DNA from: Gemmatimonadota bacterium | GTDB taxonomy: Bacteria > Gemmatimonadota > Gemmatimonadetes > Longimicrobiales > Gaopeijiaceae | DNA length: 64,000 nucleotides | Assembly: GCA_028874905.1 (NCBI GenBank) | Contig: JAPPGZ010000107.1 | Coordinates: forward strand, 86,807-150,806 | Direction of reading: 5' to 3' | Part shown: positions 27,525 through 35,547 of the stretch, one piece after another | How the letters are laid out: each line of letters opens with the position of its first letter | Position numbering within the stretch: position 1 is the first letter of the stretch | Program-made: the position numbers and the translations under genes | Notes under the pieces: generated by a model | The model's database searches: none | Told to the model about the DNA's origin: nothing | The model's input: the letters and a program-made list of their open reading frames with translations, nothing else

Positions 27525-28396
27525 TGTCGGATCACGGGATCGGAAGGGTGGCGGTCATTGGGGCCGGCACCATGGGGCACGGCATCGCCCAGGTCTGCGC
27601 TTTGGCAGGCCACGAGACCGTTCTCCAGGATGTCGACCCCGAGCAGCTCGAGCGCGCCCTTGCCAGGATCGGGGACACCCTGGACAAGGGCGTGCGCCTG
27701 GGCAAGGTGGAGGCGGCCAGCCGCGACGCAGCGTGGAAGCGCCTGTCCGGAACAGCGGAGCTGAGCGAGGCGGTGGAAAAAACGGACCTGGTGATCGAGG
27801 CCGTGCCCGAGGTGATTGAGCTCAAGCGGAGGATATTCCGCGAGGTGGCGGAAGCTGTATCCGGCGAGGTGATCCTGGCCAGCAACACCTCCTCCCTGTC
27901 GGTGACCCGGATCGGTGCCGGGCTGCCGGCGCCGGGACGCTTCCTCGGGCTCCATTTCTTCAACCCGGTGCACATCATGGCGCTCGTCGAAGTGGTGCAC
28001 GGCGACGATACCGACGCTGCCGTGGTAGATCGCTGTCTGGCGTTCGCGAAGGGACTGGGGAAGGAGCCGATCGTCGTGGCGGACTCGCCGGGCTTCGCGT
28101 CGTCGCGGTTGGGCGTTGTCCTGGGACTCGAAGCCATGCGCATGGTGGAAGCCGGCGTGGCGTCCCCGGCCGACATCGACAAGGCGATGGTACTCGGCTA
28201 CCGGCATCCCATGGGTCCGCTGCGGCTGACGGATCTCGTGGGTCTGGACGTGCGTCTCGGGATCGCCCGCTACCTCCACGAAACCCTGAAGTCCGAGGCG
28301 TTCCGGCCGCCCGCCATCCTGGAGCGGATGGTCGCTGAGGGCCGGCTGGGAACGAAGACGGGAAAGGGATTCTACGATTGGGACACCGAACGATGA
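27524..28396 (+). CDS. 3-hydroxyacyl-CoA dehydrogenase
   Basis: A 290-aa single-function dehydrogenase oxidising L-3-hydroxyacyl-CoA with NAD. The N-terminal Rossmann fold has VIGAGTMGHGIAQ, and Asp in LQDVDPEQ fits NAD preference. The catalytic His/Glu pair is in FFNPVHIMALVEVV and the SNTSSLSVT segment is intact. The C-terminal dimerisation domain ends in TGKGFYDW. It resembles PaaH/Hbd rather than the multifunctional FadB. The start overlaps the thiolase stop by one base and the next gene begins 16 bases later. Confidence 0.95.
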   Translation: MSDHGIGRVAVIGAGTMGHGIAQVCALAGHETVLQDVDPEQLERALARIGDTLDKGVRLGKVEAASRDAAWKRLSGTAELSEAVEKTDLVIEAVPEVIELKRRIFREVAEAVSGEVILASNTSSLSVTRIGAGLPAPGRFLGLHFFNPVHIMALVEVVHGDDTDAAVVDRCLAFAKGLGKEPIVVADSPGFASSRLGVVLGLEAMRMVEAGVASPADIDKAMVLGYRHPMGPLRLTDLVGLDVRLGIARYLHETLKSEAFRPPAILERMVAEGRLGTKTGKGFYDWDTER

Positions 28397-28412
28397 AGCA
28401 CGGCGGCCCGTC

Positions 28413-29189
28413 ATGAACCACGCACACATCCTGCTCTCCGTGGATGCCGGGATCGCCGAGGTCACGATCAACCGGCCCGAGAAGCTGAATGCGCTGAACG
28501 AAACCGTCCGCCGGGAGCTCACCGAGGTGTTCGACGCCATCGCCGACCGTGGCGACGTCAAGGTCGCGATTCTGAGCGGTGCCGGGGACAAGGCGTTCGT
28601 CGCCGGCGCGGACGTGAGCGAGTTCGCCGCCCGCACGCCGGACGAGCAGCGTGAGGTGTACAGGAAGCGGCGGGTCTACGACGCGCTCGCGGAGCTCCCC
28701 AAACCGGTGATCTGCGCCGTCCACGGCTTCTGCCTCGGGGGTGGTAACGAACTCGCCCTGGCATGTGACCTGAGGGTCGCCGACAAGACGGCCCGCTTCG
28801 GGCAGTTCGAGATTCGCCTCGGGCTGATCCCCGGTGCCGGCGGCACCCAGCGGCTGGCGCGTCTGGTGGGGCCCGGACAGGCCATGCGGATCGGCCTGTG
28901 CGGCGACTTCGTGGAGGCAGAGGAGGCCCACCGGATCGGCCTCGTGGAGTTCCTCGTTGAGGAGGGGCGGCACCTTGCCGAAGCCCGCCGCATCGCTGCC
29001 CGGATGGCCCGTTGGAGCCCGGTCACGCTGCAGTTGGTCAAGCAGGCGGTGCGCGAAGCTGGTGAACGGCACCTGTCGGATGGCCTGGCAGCCGAAAAGG
29101 AGCTGTTTCTCGAGGCCTTTGCATCGGAGGACGGTCGCGAGGGCGTCAGGGCCTTCGTGGAAAAGCGCCGGGCCAGGTTTTCCAGGTAG
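28413..29189 (+). CDS. enoyl-CoA hydratase
   Basis: A 258-aa crotonase. The oxyanion segments GAGDKAFVAGADVSEF and VHGFCLGGGNELALACDLRVA and the catalytic region FGQFEIRLGLIPGAGGTQRLARL are complete, so both family Glu positions appear to be kept. It is the second hydratase in the operon; two paralogues could handle different enoyl intermediates. The last codons and the stop lie inside a nine-base periodic repeat, so the C terminus (KRRARFSR) may vary between strains. It is the last gene of the operon. Confidence 0.94.
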   Translation: MNHAHILLSVDAGIAEVTINRPEKLNALNETVRRELTEVFDAIADRGDVKVAILSGAGDKAFVAGADVSEFAARTPDEQREVYRKRRVYDALAELPKPVICAVHGFCLGGGNELALACDLRVADKTARFGQFEIRLGLIPGAGGTQRLARLVGPGQAMRIGLCGDFVEAEEAHRIGLVEFLVEEGRHLAEARRIAARMARWSPVTLQLVKQAVREAGERHLSDGLAAEKELFLEAFASEDGREGVRAFVEKRRARFSR

Positions 29190-29235
29190 CCCAGGTCTTC
29201 CAGGCAGACCAGGTTCTCCCGGCGGACCAGGGCCG
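29173..29235. repeat. nine-base tandem repeat (CCAGG-led), seven degenerate units
   Basis: Units starting with CCAGG recur at exactly nine-base spacing at 29173, 29182, 29191, 29200, 29209 and 29227, with one degenerate unit (CCCGG) at 29218. The array begins inside the last five codons of the enoyl-CoA hydratase gene and runs through its stop codon into the intergenic region. Because nine is a multiple of three, both strands would translate it as collagen-like Gly-Pro-x triplets. No gene is supported there. Confidence 0.75.
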
Positions 29236-29361
29236 GGTCCCGCAAGCCGCCCCGGGCGACTGCCTCTCGCCTCCACGCCGCAGCCGCGATAGAATCGGAG
29301 GCCGGGGCTCCGAGGCCGGGGCCCCGCGAACCCGACCGTATCACCTGAGACGCCACCGTAC

Positions 29362-29574
29362 ATGACCCTGCGCCACTGGCAACGCATAGCCTGGATCTAC
29401 CACATCGCCTTCGCGGGCGCCGTTATCTGGCCGGTGCAGGCGTTCGTGAACACTCCCGATCCATTCGTGTTGGGCCTGCCGCGCCAGATGGCGTGGGCCG
29501 CGTTCTGGGTGCTGGGAAGCCTCTTCGTGCTGTGGCGACTCGACGCGGCCCGCGCCAGGACGGATGACGCGTGA
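29362..29574 (+). CDS. small two-helix membrane protein (DUF3311-like), symporter partner
   Basis: A 70-aa protein with two membrane helices (about residues 10-28 and 42-62) and the stretch FVNTPDPFVLGLPRQMAWAAFWV. This resembles the small DUF3311-type proteins encoded just before sodium:solute symporters. Its stop overlaps the symporter start (GTGATG), implying coupled translation and probably a role in assembly or function of that transporter. The family call is from pattern and context only. Confidence 0.72.
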   Translation: MTLRHWQRIAWIYHIAFAGAVIWPVQAFVNTPDPFVLGLPRQMAWAAFWVLGSLFVLWRLDAARARTDDA

Positions 29575-31034
29575 TGGACAAGTCGACCGTCATCACCTTC
29601 ATCATCTTCGCGTACCTCGCGGTAACGCTCGGCGTAGGAATCGTAGCGGGCAGACGGGCGTCACGGAGTGTACAGGGCTTTGTCGCTGGCGACCGGGACT
29701 TCGGCCTCCTGGTCATGTATTTCATCACCGGCGCTACCGTCTTCTCCGCCTTCGCCTTTCTGGGAGGCCCCGGGTGGGCCTACTCCCGTGGCGCGGCCGC
29801 CTTCTACATCCTGACCTACGGGGTGCTGGGAATGGCCCCGTGGTACGCGATGGGCCCCAAGGCCGCCGCGCTGGGACGGCGCTTCGGGTTCGTCACGCAG
29901 GCCCAGCTCCTGGTGGGCCGCTTTCCGTCGCGCGCCCTGTCGGCGGTCATGGCGTTGCTCACCCTGGCGGCCTTCGTTCCGTACGTCACCATCCAGATGC
30001 GCGGCGCCGGGATCGTGATCGAGGCGGTGACCGACGGCGCGGTTCCGCTCGCGGCAGGCGCGGCTCTGGCCTACGGCATCGTGCTCCTCTATGTGTTGAC
30101 GAGCGGCGTTTCCGCCGTGGGTTGGACGAACACCTTTCAGGGCGTCTTCATGGTCGGCATCGCCTGGGCGCTCGGCATCTATCTTCCGAACCGGCTATAC
30201 GGCGGCGTCGGTCCCATGTTTGAACAGATCCTGGCCAACCGCCCCGAATTGCTGTCTCTGCCGGGGCTCGATGGCAGCGGCGAACCATGGAGCTGGGGAG
30301 CATACTCTACCGCGATCCTCGCGAGTGCGATCGGGCTGACCATGTGGCCGCACCTGTTCATGAAAGCATTCACAGCCCGGAGCGATGCGACGATTCGCCG
30401 AACCGTGATCCTCTTCCCCACGTTTCAGTTGTTCCTCATTCCCGTCTTCCTGATCGGGTTCGCGGGCGTCATGTTCCCGGAGTCTCCCGAGCAGTCCGAC
30501 TTCATCCTGCCCTTCCTGATTCTGCGTTCCGACCTCCCCGCGCTGGTGGTCGGCCTTTTTTGCGCCGGCGCGCTGTCCGCCTCCATGTCCACCGGCGACG
30601 CCCTGCTTCACGGAGCGGCGTCGGTGGCCGTGCAGGACGGAGTGCAGCCCTTCAGGAGCCTTACGGATCGAGGGCAGAGGCTGCTGATGAGGATGCTCGT
30701 CGTAGCCGTCGGAGCCGTGGCCTACCTGTTCGCGCTTGTGGAGAGGTTCTCCCTGGTGGACCTCCTGCTTGCTTCGTACGGGATCATCGCCCAGTTCATG
30801 CCTTCACTGCTCTCCGCCATGTACTGGAAGAGAGCCACCACCACCGGCGTCGTATGGGGACTGGTGGCCGGTTCGGCGGTGTCCGTATTCTTCTTCCGGT
30901 TTCCGGAACTCAAGCCGTTCGGGATGCACGAGGGCATCCTGGGCCTGGTGGTCCACGTTCCCGTCCTGCTGATCGTCAGTCTGCTCGGCAAGGCACAGGA
31001 CCCGGAGCATGTCAACCGGTACGTGAATGTCTAG
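29571..31034 (+). CDS. sodium:solute symporter family transporter
   Basis: A 487-aa integral membrane protein of the SSS family (LeuT fold), with about 13 hydrophobic helices. It carries the family-typical FVAGDRDFG near residue 37, FLGGPGWAYSRGAAAFYI, WTNTFQGVFMVG and the ALSASMSTGDALLHG segment around 340, in which SSS members place sodium-site Ser/Thr residues. Substrate cannot be told; monocarboxylates, amino acids or pantothenate are all possible. Either GTG 29571 or ATG 29574 may be the start. Its 3' end overlaps the chorismate mutase start by eight bases. Confidence 0.92.
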   Translation: MMDKSTVITFIIFAYLAVTLGVGIVAGRRASRSVQGFVAGDRDFGLLVMYFITGATVFSAFAFLGGPGWAYSRGAAAFYILTYGVLGMAPWYAMGPKAAALGRRFGFVTQAQLLVGRFPSRALSAVMALLTLAAFVPYVTIQMRGAGIVIEAVTDGAVPLAAGAALAYGIVLLYVLTSGVSAVGWTNTFQGVFMVGIAWALGIYLPNRLYGGVGPMFEQILANRPELLSLPGLDGSGEPWSWGAYSTAILASAIGLTMWPHLFMKAFTARSDATIRRTVILFPTFQLFLIPVFLIGFAGVMFPESPEQSDFILPFLILRSDLPALVVGLFCAGALSASMSTGDALLHGAASVAVQDGVQPFRSLTDRGQRLLMRMLVVAVGAVAYLFALVERFSLVDLLLASYGIIAQFMPSLLSAMYWKRATTTGVVWGLVAGSAVSVFFFRFPELKPFGMHEGILGLVVHVPVLLIVSLLGKAQDPEHVNRYVNV

Positions 31035-31371
31035 CGAAGACGCGCGTTCGGGGCACGACACTTCCCGCGGCAGTCCTGCCGGGGCCAGGAGCGACGAGAT
31101 GGCACGGTTGCGCGATGCCGTCCTGCAATGCGATCGACGGCTGATCGAGGTCCTCGCCCGGCGGCGTGATCTAGTGACCCGGATCGGCGAACTGAAGAAG
31201 CGCACGGGACTGCCTGTTACCGACCCGCAACGAGAGGCGGCGGTGGTGCGGCGGGCCGCCGTTCTGGCAAGGGAATCGGGGCTGGACGAGGAACTGGTGC
31301 GCGATCTGATCTGGAAGGTGATCGCATCCGCGCGGACCCGGCAGCTCATCTCGGACGAACCCGCCGAATAA
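31027..31371 (+). CDS. chorismate mutase (AroQ class)
   Basis: A 114-aa all-helical chorismate mutase domain that would convert chorismate to prephenate for Phe/Tyr synthesis. The signature RLRDAVLQCDRRLIEVLARRRDLVTRIGELKK carries the active-site Arg and Lys positions, and helix 3 (DEELVRDLIWKVIASAR) ends the fold. About 23 residues precede the domain. The gene overlaps the symporter 3' end and is followed three bases after its stop by a strong hairpin, so it probably ends the transcript. There is no signal peptide, so it is cytosolic. Confidence 0.88.
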   Translation: MSSEDARSGHDTSRGSPAGARSDEMARLRDAVLQCDRRLIEVLARRRDLVTRIGELKKRTGLPVTDPQREAAVVRRAAVLARESGLDEELVRDLIWKVIASARTRQLISDEPAE

Positions 31372-31373
31372 AG

Positions 31374-31414
31374 GAAGCCCCCGGCGGGCAGCACACTACC
31401 CGCTCGGGGGCTTC
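31374..31414. terminator. bidirectional factor-independent terminator
   Basis: A long GC stem (GAAGCCCCC-x-GCGGG paired with CCCGC-x-GGGGGCTTC) encloses about ten loop bases. On the minus strand it is followed by CTTTATT, a reasonable U-tract, so it should end minus-strand transcripts from the rpmA side. On the plus strand it sits directly after the chorismate mutase stop but has a poor U-tract (GTTCG). It separates convergent transcription units. Confidence 0.8.
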
Positions 31415-31745
31415 GTTCGCTGGCGAGTCCAGAGATTTCCGTTTCGGCGCCGTCATGTGCGACGGCCGGTTCTCCGTCTCTTCACCCTTCCGGCGTTTCC
31501 GCCATCCAGGCCGTCCCCCGTTCCCAGGGACTCCGGCTGCTTCCAGCGACCCCGCAGCCGTCGCGATCTCCGCCGAACCCGAGATCGCGCCCGCCTCGAA
31601 CCCCGTTTCCGGCGCTCTCGGCGCTTTGGGCCTCGCCCGGTTCCATCTGCCGGGGGTTTCCCCCCTGCGACGGCCTTTTCGGGGCCCTCCCCGGTGCCTC
31701 GGCTCCGTTCCTTTCGGCCCGGCTCCGCCGCCTCGGGGAAACCAC
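31374..31745 (-). ncRNA. candidate structured non-coding RNA downstream of rpmA
   Basis: Read on the minus strand, this gene-free stretch is a run of local perfect hairpins. They are: five pairs with a GAAA loop (31652-31665), nine pairs (31562-31589), seven pairs (31534-31560), five pairs (31513-31531), four pairs with a GAAA loop (31492-31503), six pairs (31449-31466), and the terminator (31374-31414). Single-stranded joints are purine-rich (GAAAGGAAC, GGAAGGGTGAAGAG), as in structured RNAs. An AT-rich segment at 31743-31775 could hold a promoter. I see none of the conserved blocks of RNase P RNA, tmRNA or SRP RNA. It may be an independent RNA or the structured 3' part of the rplU-rpmA transcript. 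Confidence 0.5.
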
Positions 31746-31826
31746 TTTAATACATCAATCGGAAAACCGCAAGCGTTTTCTCTTCGGGACCCACTGGACG
31801 TTCTGCGCGAGTCGTGTGCGCAACGC

Positions 31827-32087
31827 CTATTGGCGAGCGTCGTCGTAGACCGAAACGACCCGGCGGCGACGGAGATTCTCGAACTTCACGACCCCGTCCG
31901 CCTTGGCGAACAGGGTGTCGTCCCTTCCTCTGCCTACGTTGTTGCCAGGGTGGAAGCGCGTGCCGCGCTGACGGACCAGGATGTTTCCCGCCAACACTCG
32001 CTCACCCGCGTAACGCTTTACGCCCAGACGTTTTGGGTTGCTGTCGCGTCCGTTGCGGGACGACCCGACGCCTTTCTTGTGAGCCAT
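31827..32087 (-). CDS. rpmA: 50S ribosomal protein L27
   Basis: An 86-aa ribosomal protein near the peptidyl-transferase centre. It opens with the classic MAHKKG...[16 protein letters not shown] and has the [23 protein letters not shown] core. It begins 10 bases after the L21 stop, as in the conserved rplU-rpmA pair. A short weak hairpin followed by TTTT lies near 31763-31782 and could act as a partial terminator before the candidate RNA. Confidence 0.98.
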   Translation of the reverse strand: MAHKKGVGSSRNGRDSNPKRLGVKRYAGERVLAGNILVRQRGTRFHPGNNVGRGRDDTLFAKADGVVKFENLRRRRVVSVYDDARQ

Positions 32088-32096
32088 AGGATCCTC

Positions 32097-32417
32097 CTAT
32101 ACGGCGATGTCTGCCACGCGCACGACGGTGAAGCCCTGACGGTGTCCCTGCTTCCGCCGGTACCCCTTGCGACGCTTGCGCTTGAACACCGTGATCTTCT
32201 TCGTGCGGTCGTGGGCCACCACCTCCGCGGTCACTGTCGCGCCCTCCAACAGAGGCGCCCCCACCGAGACGTCTCCCTCCTCGCCTCCCTCTGACGCCAA
32301 CAGCACCTCCTCGAAGGTCACCGTCGTCCCCGGCTCTGCGTCCAGCGTGGGGATCAGCAGGGTTGCACCGGGTTCGGCACGAAACTGTTTGCCGCCCGTT
32401 CTGAATACAGCGAACAT
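32097..32417 (-). CDS. rplU: 50S ribosomal protein L21
   Basis: A 106-aa ribosomal protein that binds 23S rRNA. It starts MFAVFRTGGKQFR, matching the usual MYAVIxTGGKQY, which is why ATG 32417 is chosen over the ATG 12 bases upstream. The basic KKITVFKRKRRKGYRRKQGHRQGFT block is the family signature. It sits between the RNase G gene and rpmA, a gene order shared by many bacteria. Confidence 0.98.
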   Translation of the reverse strand: MFAVFRTGGKQFRAEPGATLLIPTLDAEPGTTVTFEEVLLASEGGEEGDVSVGAPLLEGATVTAEVVAHDRTKKITVFKRKRRKGYRRKQGHRQGFTVVRVADIAV

Positions 32418-32568
32418 TGGAGCGTCCATCGTTGGTTGGTTATTGACGAGAACTGCCTGGCAGAAGCGGGGCAGCCTTTAAAGCTGTTTAGACGGACCCC
32501 CAAGGTCAACCGTCCGCCTGCGAACGCTTCGGGCGCCGCGACCTCCGGGCCGACAACGAGCAAGCAGG

Positions 32569-34107
32569 CTACGCTGCCTTGTACTTCGCCGTCACATCCG
32601 ACCGGGCGCGCCCGGCAAGGAGCCGGAACTCGTCATGGCGCATGAGCGGGTCGTCCCGCAGGTCCAGCCGCAACCGGGTTCGCCGCCTGAGCCTCTGCAG
32701 GAACTGCGGCTCGAACTCCATGACCTGCAGGGCGACCTCCGGATGGACCCGTACCTGGATGTCCTGCTTCTCACCGGCAGCGGCGGCCCTCCTCACGCAA
32801 CGTTCGATCTCCCTGACGACCGAGGTGGGTGTCCACACGCGTCCGCTGCCGCTGCACGCCGCGCAGGGTTCGGTGAGCGACTGCAGAAGCGATGGGCGGA
32901 CACGTTGCCGGGTCATCTCGATCAGCCCGAGGTCCGACACTTCCCACGTGCGAGTGCGTGCGCGATCCCGTCCCAGGCAGGTTCGGAGTTCCTGCAGGAC
33001 CCGGCCCCGGTTCTCCTGCGACTCCATGTCGATGAAGTCAATGACGATAATGCCGCCGATGTCGCGCAGGCGGAGTTGCGCCGCGATCTCGCGAGCGGCG
33101 TCCAGATTGGTCTTCAGAATCGTCTGCTCCGGGTCCTTCTTCTTCCTGCCGGTGAACCGTCCGGTGTTGACGTCCACGGACACCAGCGCTTCGGTCTGCT
33201 CGATGATCACGTGTCCGCCGGAGGGGAGTTCGACCTTTCTGTGGAAGGCGCGTTGAATGTCCGCCTCCACACCTGCGTGATCGAAGAGGGGTACGTCGCC
33301 CGCGTAGTAGTGGACTCGATCGAGAAGATCGGGATCGAAGGTCCGGACGTACTGGACGATCTGCCGGTAGACGTCCCGGTTGTCCACCGTGACCCCGTCG
33401 AAACGATTGGTGAAGAGGTCTCGGATTACCCCGGAGATCAGCTTTGCCTCTGCGTGGAGCAGCGCGGGGGCGTCGGACCGGTCCGCCTTCTTCCGGATCG
33501 AGCGCCACTGCTTGCGGAGGTGGCGATACTCCTTCTCCAGACGCTCCTGTGTCAGCTCCTCACCGGCAGTACGCACGATCACTCCGCCCGATCCTTCCTC
33601 GACGACAGCCTTGGCCATGCCACGGAGCCGGCCGCGTTCACGGCGGTGTTCGATCTTGCGGCTCACGCCCACATGATCGGTCTCGGGCATGTAGACAAGG
33701 AAGCGCCCGGGCAGGGAGATCTCGGTCGTGACCCGGGGCCCCTTTGTCGAGATCGCCTCCTTGGTCACCTTGACCACGACGATCTGGCCCTTGGTCAGAA
33801 CCTCCTGGATGGGAGGCGAACTGCGGTCCCGTCCCCGTGCCCGCCGCACGCCTCCGTCGCCGTGCCCGCCGTTTTCAGAGGATCTTGCCAGGTCGGCCGC
33901 GTGCAGGAACGCCGCCTTCTCCTCGCCGATGTTTACAAAAGCTGCCTGGATGCCGGGCAGTACCGACTCGACACGGCCGAGAAAAATGTCACCGACGAGC
34001 CGGCCCTGGTCCGGCCGGTCGAACATGAGTTCGGCAAGTGCCCCGTTTTCGGTGATCGCGACCCAGGACTCCTCGTCCGAGGTGCTGATCAGGATTTCTC
34101 TTTTCAA
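32569..34107 (-). CDS. rng: ribonuclease G/E family endoribonuclease
   Basis: A 512-aa RNase E/G catalytic protein for rRNA 5' maturation and mRNA decay. An S1-like domain (GDIFLGRVESVLPGIQAAFVNIG) is interrupted by a charged loop of about 35 residues. The DNase I-like catalytic core follows, with metal-binding Asp in SVDVNTGRFTG and IVIDFIDM. The Zn-link CAACSGSGRV is also present. There is no long C-terminal scaffold, so it is RNase G-like in size. I use TTG 34107 (LKREILI...), with GGGAGAG six bases upstream; the open frame to 34242 lacks family similarity. Downstream order rng-rplU-rpmA is the conserved one. Confidence 0.95.
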   Translation of the reverse strand: MKREILISTSDEESWVAITENGALAELMFDRPDQGRLVGDIFLGRVESVLPGIQAAFVNIGEEKAAFLHAADLARSSENGGHGDGGVRRARGRDRSSPPIQEVLTKGQIVVVKVTKEAISTKGPRVTTEISLPGRFLVYMPETDHVGVSRKIEHRRERGRLRGMAKAVVEEGSGGVIVRTAGEELTQERLEKEYRHLRKQWRSIRKKADRSDAPALLHAEAKLISGVIRDLFTNRFDGVTVDNRDVYRQIVQYVRTFDPDLLDRVHYYAGDVPLFDHAGVEADIQRAFHRKVELPSGGHVIIEQTEALVSVDVNTGRFTGRKKKDPEQTILKTNLDAAREIAAQLRLRDIGGIIVIDFIDMESQENRGRVLQELRTCLGRDRARTRTWEVSDLGLIEMTRQRVRPSLLQSLTEPCAACSGSGRVWTPTSVVREIERCVRRAAAAGEKQDIQVRVHPEVALQVMEFEPQFLQRLRRRTRLRLDLRDDPLMRHDEFRLLAGRARSDVTAKYKAA

Positions 34108-34296
34108 TTGGTCTCTCCCAAGGTGTACCCGCGATCGGCCAACGCCTGTCCGGCCCGTCCCGGCCACGTACCCGCCACGGTTGGGCGTGGTACGCAAACC
34201 GGCGACCGGGCTCGGCAGAAACGCCTCCGAACCACGGATCATGAAATCGTCGCGGCCCTGGCGAGAATGCCCATGGGCCCGAACCTGCCGGACGCA

Positions 34297-35508
34297 TCAT
34301 GAGGCGTACTCCCGCGCAAGATGCCGGGCGATTACGGTTTTCTGGATTTCGCTGGTGCCCTCGCCGATCTCGCAGGCCTTCGCATCGCGCATCATTCGCT
34401 CGACCGGGTAGTCCGCGGTGTAGCCCGCGCCACCGAGCGCCTGAACCGCGGTCCGAGCCGACTTCGCCGCCAACTCGGATGCGGTGAGCTTTGCCATTGC
34501 CGCCTCCTTCGCGAAGGGGAGGCGCTGTCCTTTCAGCCAGGCCGCATGATAGGTCAGGTGCCGGGCACCTTGAATCGCAGCTGCAAGTTCGGCCAGCGAG
34601 AACCGGATGTCCTGGAAGTCCCACACGGGCCGCCTGAACTGGCGCCTGCGGCTGGTGTAACGCACTGCCTCGTCCAGGGCTCCCTGTGCGATGCCGAGCG
34701 AGAGCGCAGCGATGCCGATGCGGCCCGCATCCAGCGTACGCATGAAGTTCGTGAAGCCTTCGCCCTCCGTTCCCAGCCTCTGGTCCTCGCTGACCCAGGT
34801 GTCCTGAAAGTGGAGTTCGCGGGTGTCCGAAGCCCGCCACCCCAGCTTGTCTTCCCGAGCTCCCGAAGTCACCCCGTCCGCATAGGGCAATTCGGGACGG
34901 TGTCCCACGCCGACTCGCGCGGTCTCGTCCAGATCGATGGTCGGCTTGCACACGATGAAGCTGGTGATTCCGCGATGACCCTCACCCGGTGTCGTCACGG
35001 CGGTCACGACGAAGACTTCGCCCACGCCCGCATGCGTGATGAAGATCTTGCTGCCCGTGATGCTGTAGCCGCCGTCCCTCACGACCGCTCTTGTTCGCGT
35101 GCCGGAGGCGTCCGAGCCGGCGCCGGGCTCGGTGAGGCCAAAGCCGCCCAGTACCTGCCCGGAGGCCAATAGCGGTATGAATCGCTCTTTCTGGGCATCC
35201 GACCCGAACGCGAGAATCGGCGACGTGCCCAGGGTCGTGTGCGCAGAGACCGTGATCGCGTGACTCGCGTCGTGGCGGGCGAGCTCCTCGACGACCAGGA
35301 CATAGCTGAGATAATCGAGTCCCATCCCGGACAACTCGCGCGGCACGGGCACACCGAGCCAGCCGCGCTCGGCCATGGCCCTGACGTTGTCCCAGGGAAA
35401 GCGCCCGGTTTCGTCAAGCTCCCGTGCCACCGGCGCGATGGCCTCGAGCGCAAAACGGCGCACGTCGGCCTGGAGATTGATGTGACCGCGATCCAGATAT
35501 GGGAACAT
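34297..35508 (-). CDS. acyl-CoA dehydrogenase
   Basis: A 403-aa FAD enzyme making 2-enoyl-CoA. The family signatures are present: GGFGLTEPGAGSDASG, KIFITHAG, the RRQF helix, the QALGGAGYTADYPVERMMRDAK block and the C-terminal IGEGTSEIQKTVIARHL. The catalytic base Glu is present just before GTSE. An extra loop of about 20 residues lies around 200-220. It would supply the dehydrogenation missing from the operon at 24-29 kb, and fits an acyl-CoA catabolism role with the AtuA cluster upstream. The start has no strong ribosome binding site. Confidence 0.94.
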   Translation of the reverse strand: MFPYLDRGHINLQADVRRFALEAIAPVARELDETGRFPWDNVRAMAERGWLGVPVPRELSGMGLDYLSYVLVVEELARHDASHAITVSAHTTLGTSPILAFGSDAQKERFIPLLASGQVLGGFGLTEPGAGSDASGTRTRAVVRDGGYSITGSKIFITHAGVGEVFVVTAVTTPGEGHRGITSFIVCKPTIDLDETARVGVGHRPELPYADGVTSGAREDKLGWRASDTRELHFQDTWVSEDQRLGTEGEGFTNFMRTLDAGRIGIAALSLGIAQGALDEAVRYTSRRRQFRRPVWDFQDIRFSLAELAAAIQGARHLTYHAAWLKGQRLPFAKEAAMAKLTASELAAKSARTAVQALGGAGYTADYPVERMMRDAKACEIGEGTSEIQKTVIARHLAREYAS

Positions 35509-35547
35509 CGAACAAGGAAAAAGAGCTGTTTTCGGGCTGGTCGATCT

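Noticed and set aside
27975..29387. Long minus-strand open frame with collagen-like repeats
   Set aside because: It is the antisense of two beta-oxidation genes and a nine-base repeat; high GC creates long shadow frames.
31482..31745. 87-aa Arg/Gly-rich open frame on the minus strand
   Set aside because: No family similarity or ribosome binding site; the base pattern is better explained by RNA hairpins.
31374..31745. RNase P RNA, tmRNA or SRP RNA identity for the structured region
   Set aside because: The conserved GAGGAAAGUC/ACAGAA blocks of RNase P, the tRNA-like 3' end of tmRNA and the SRP Alu/S-domain core were looked for and not found.
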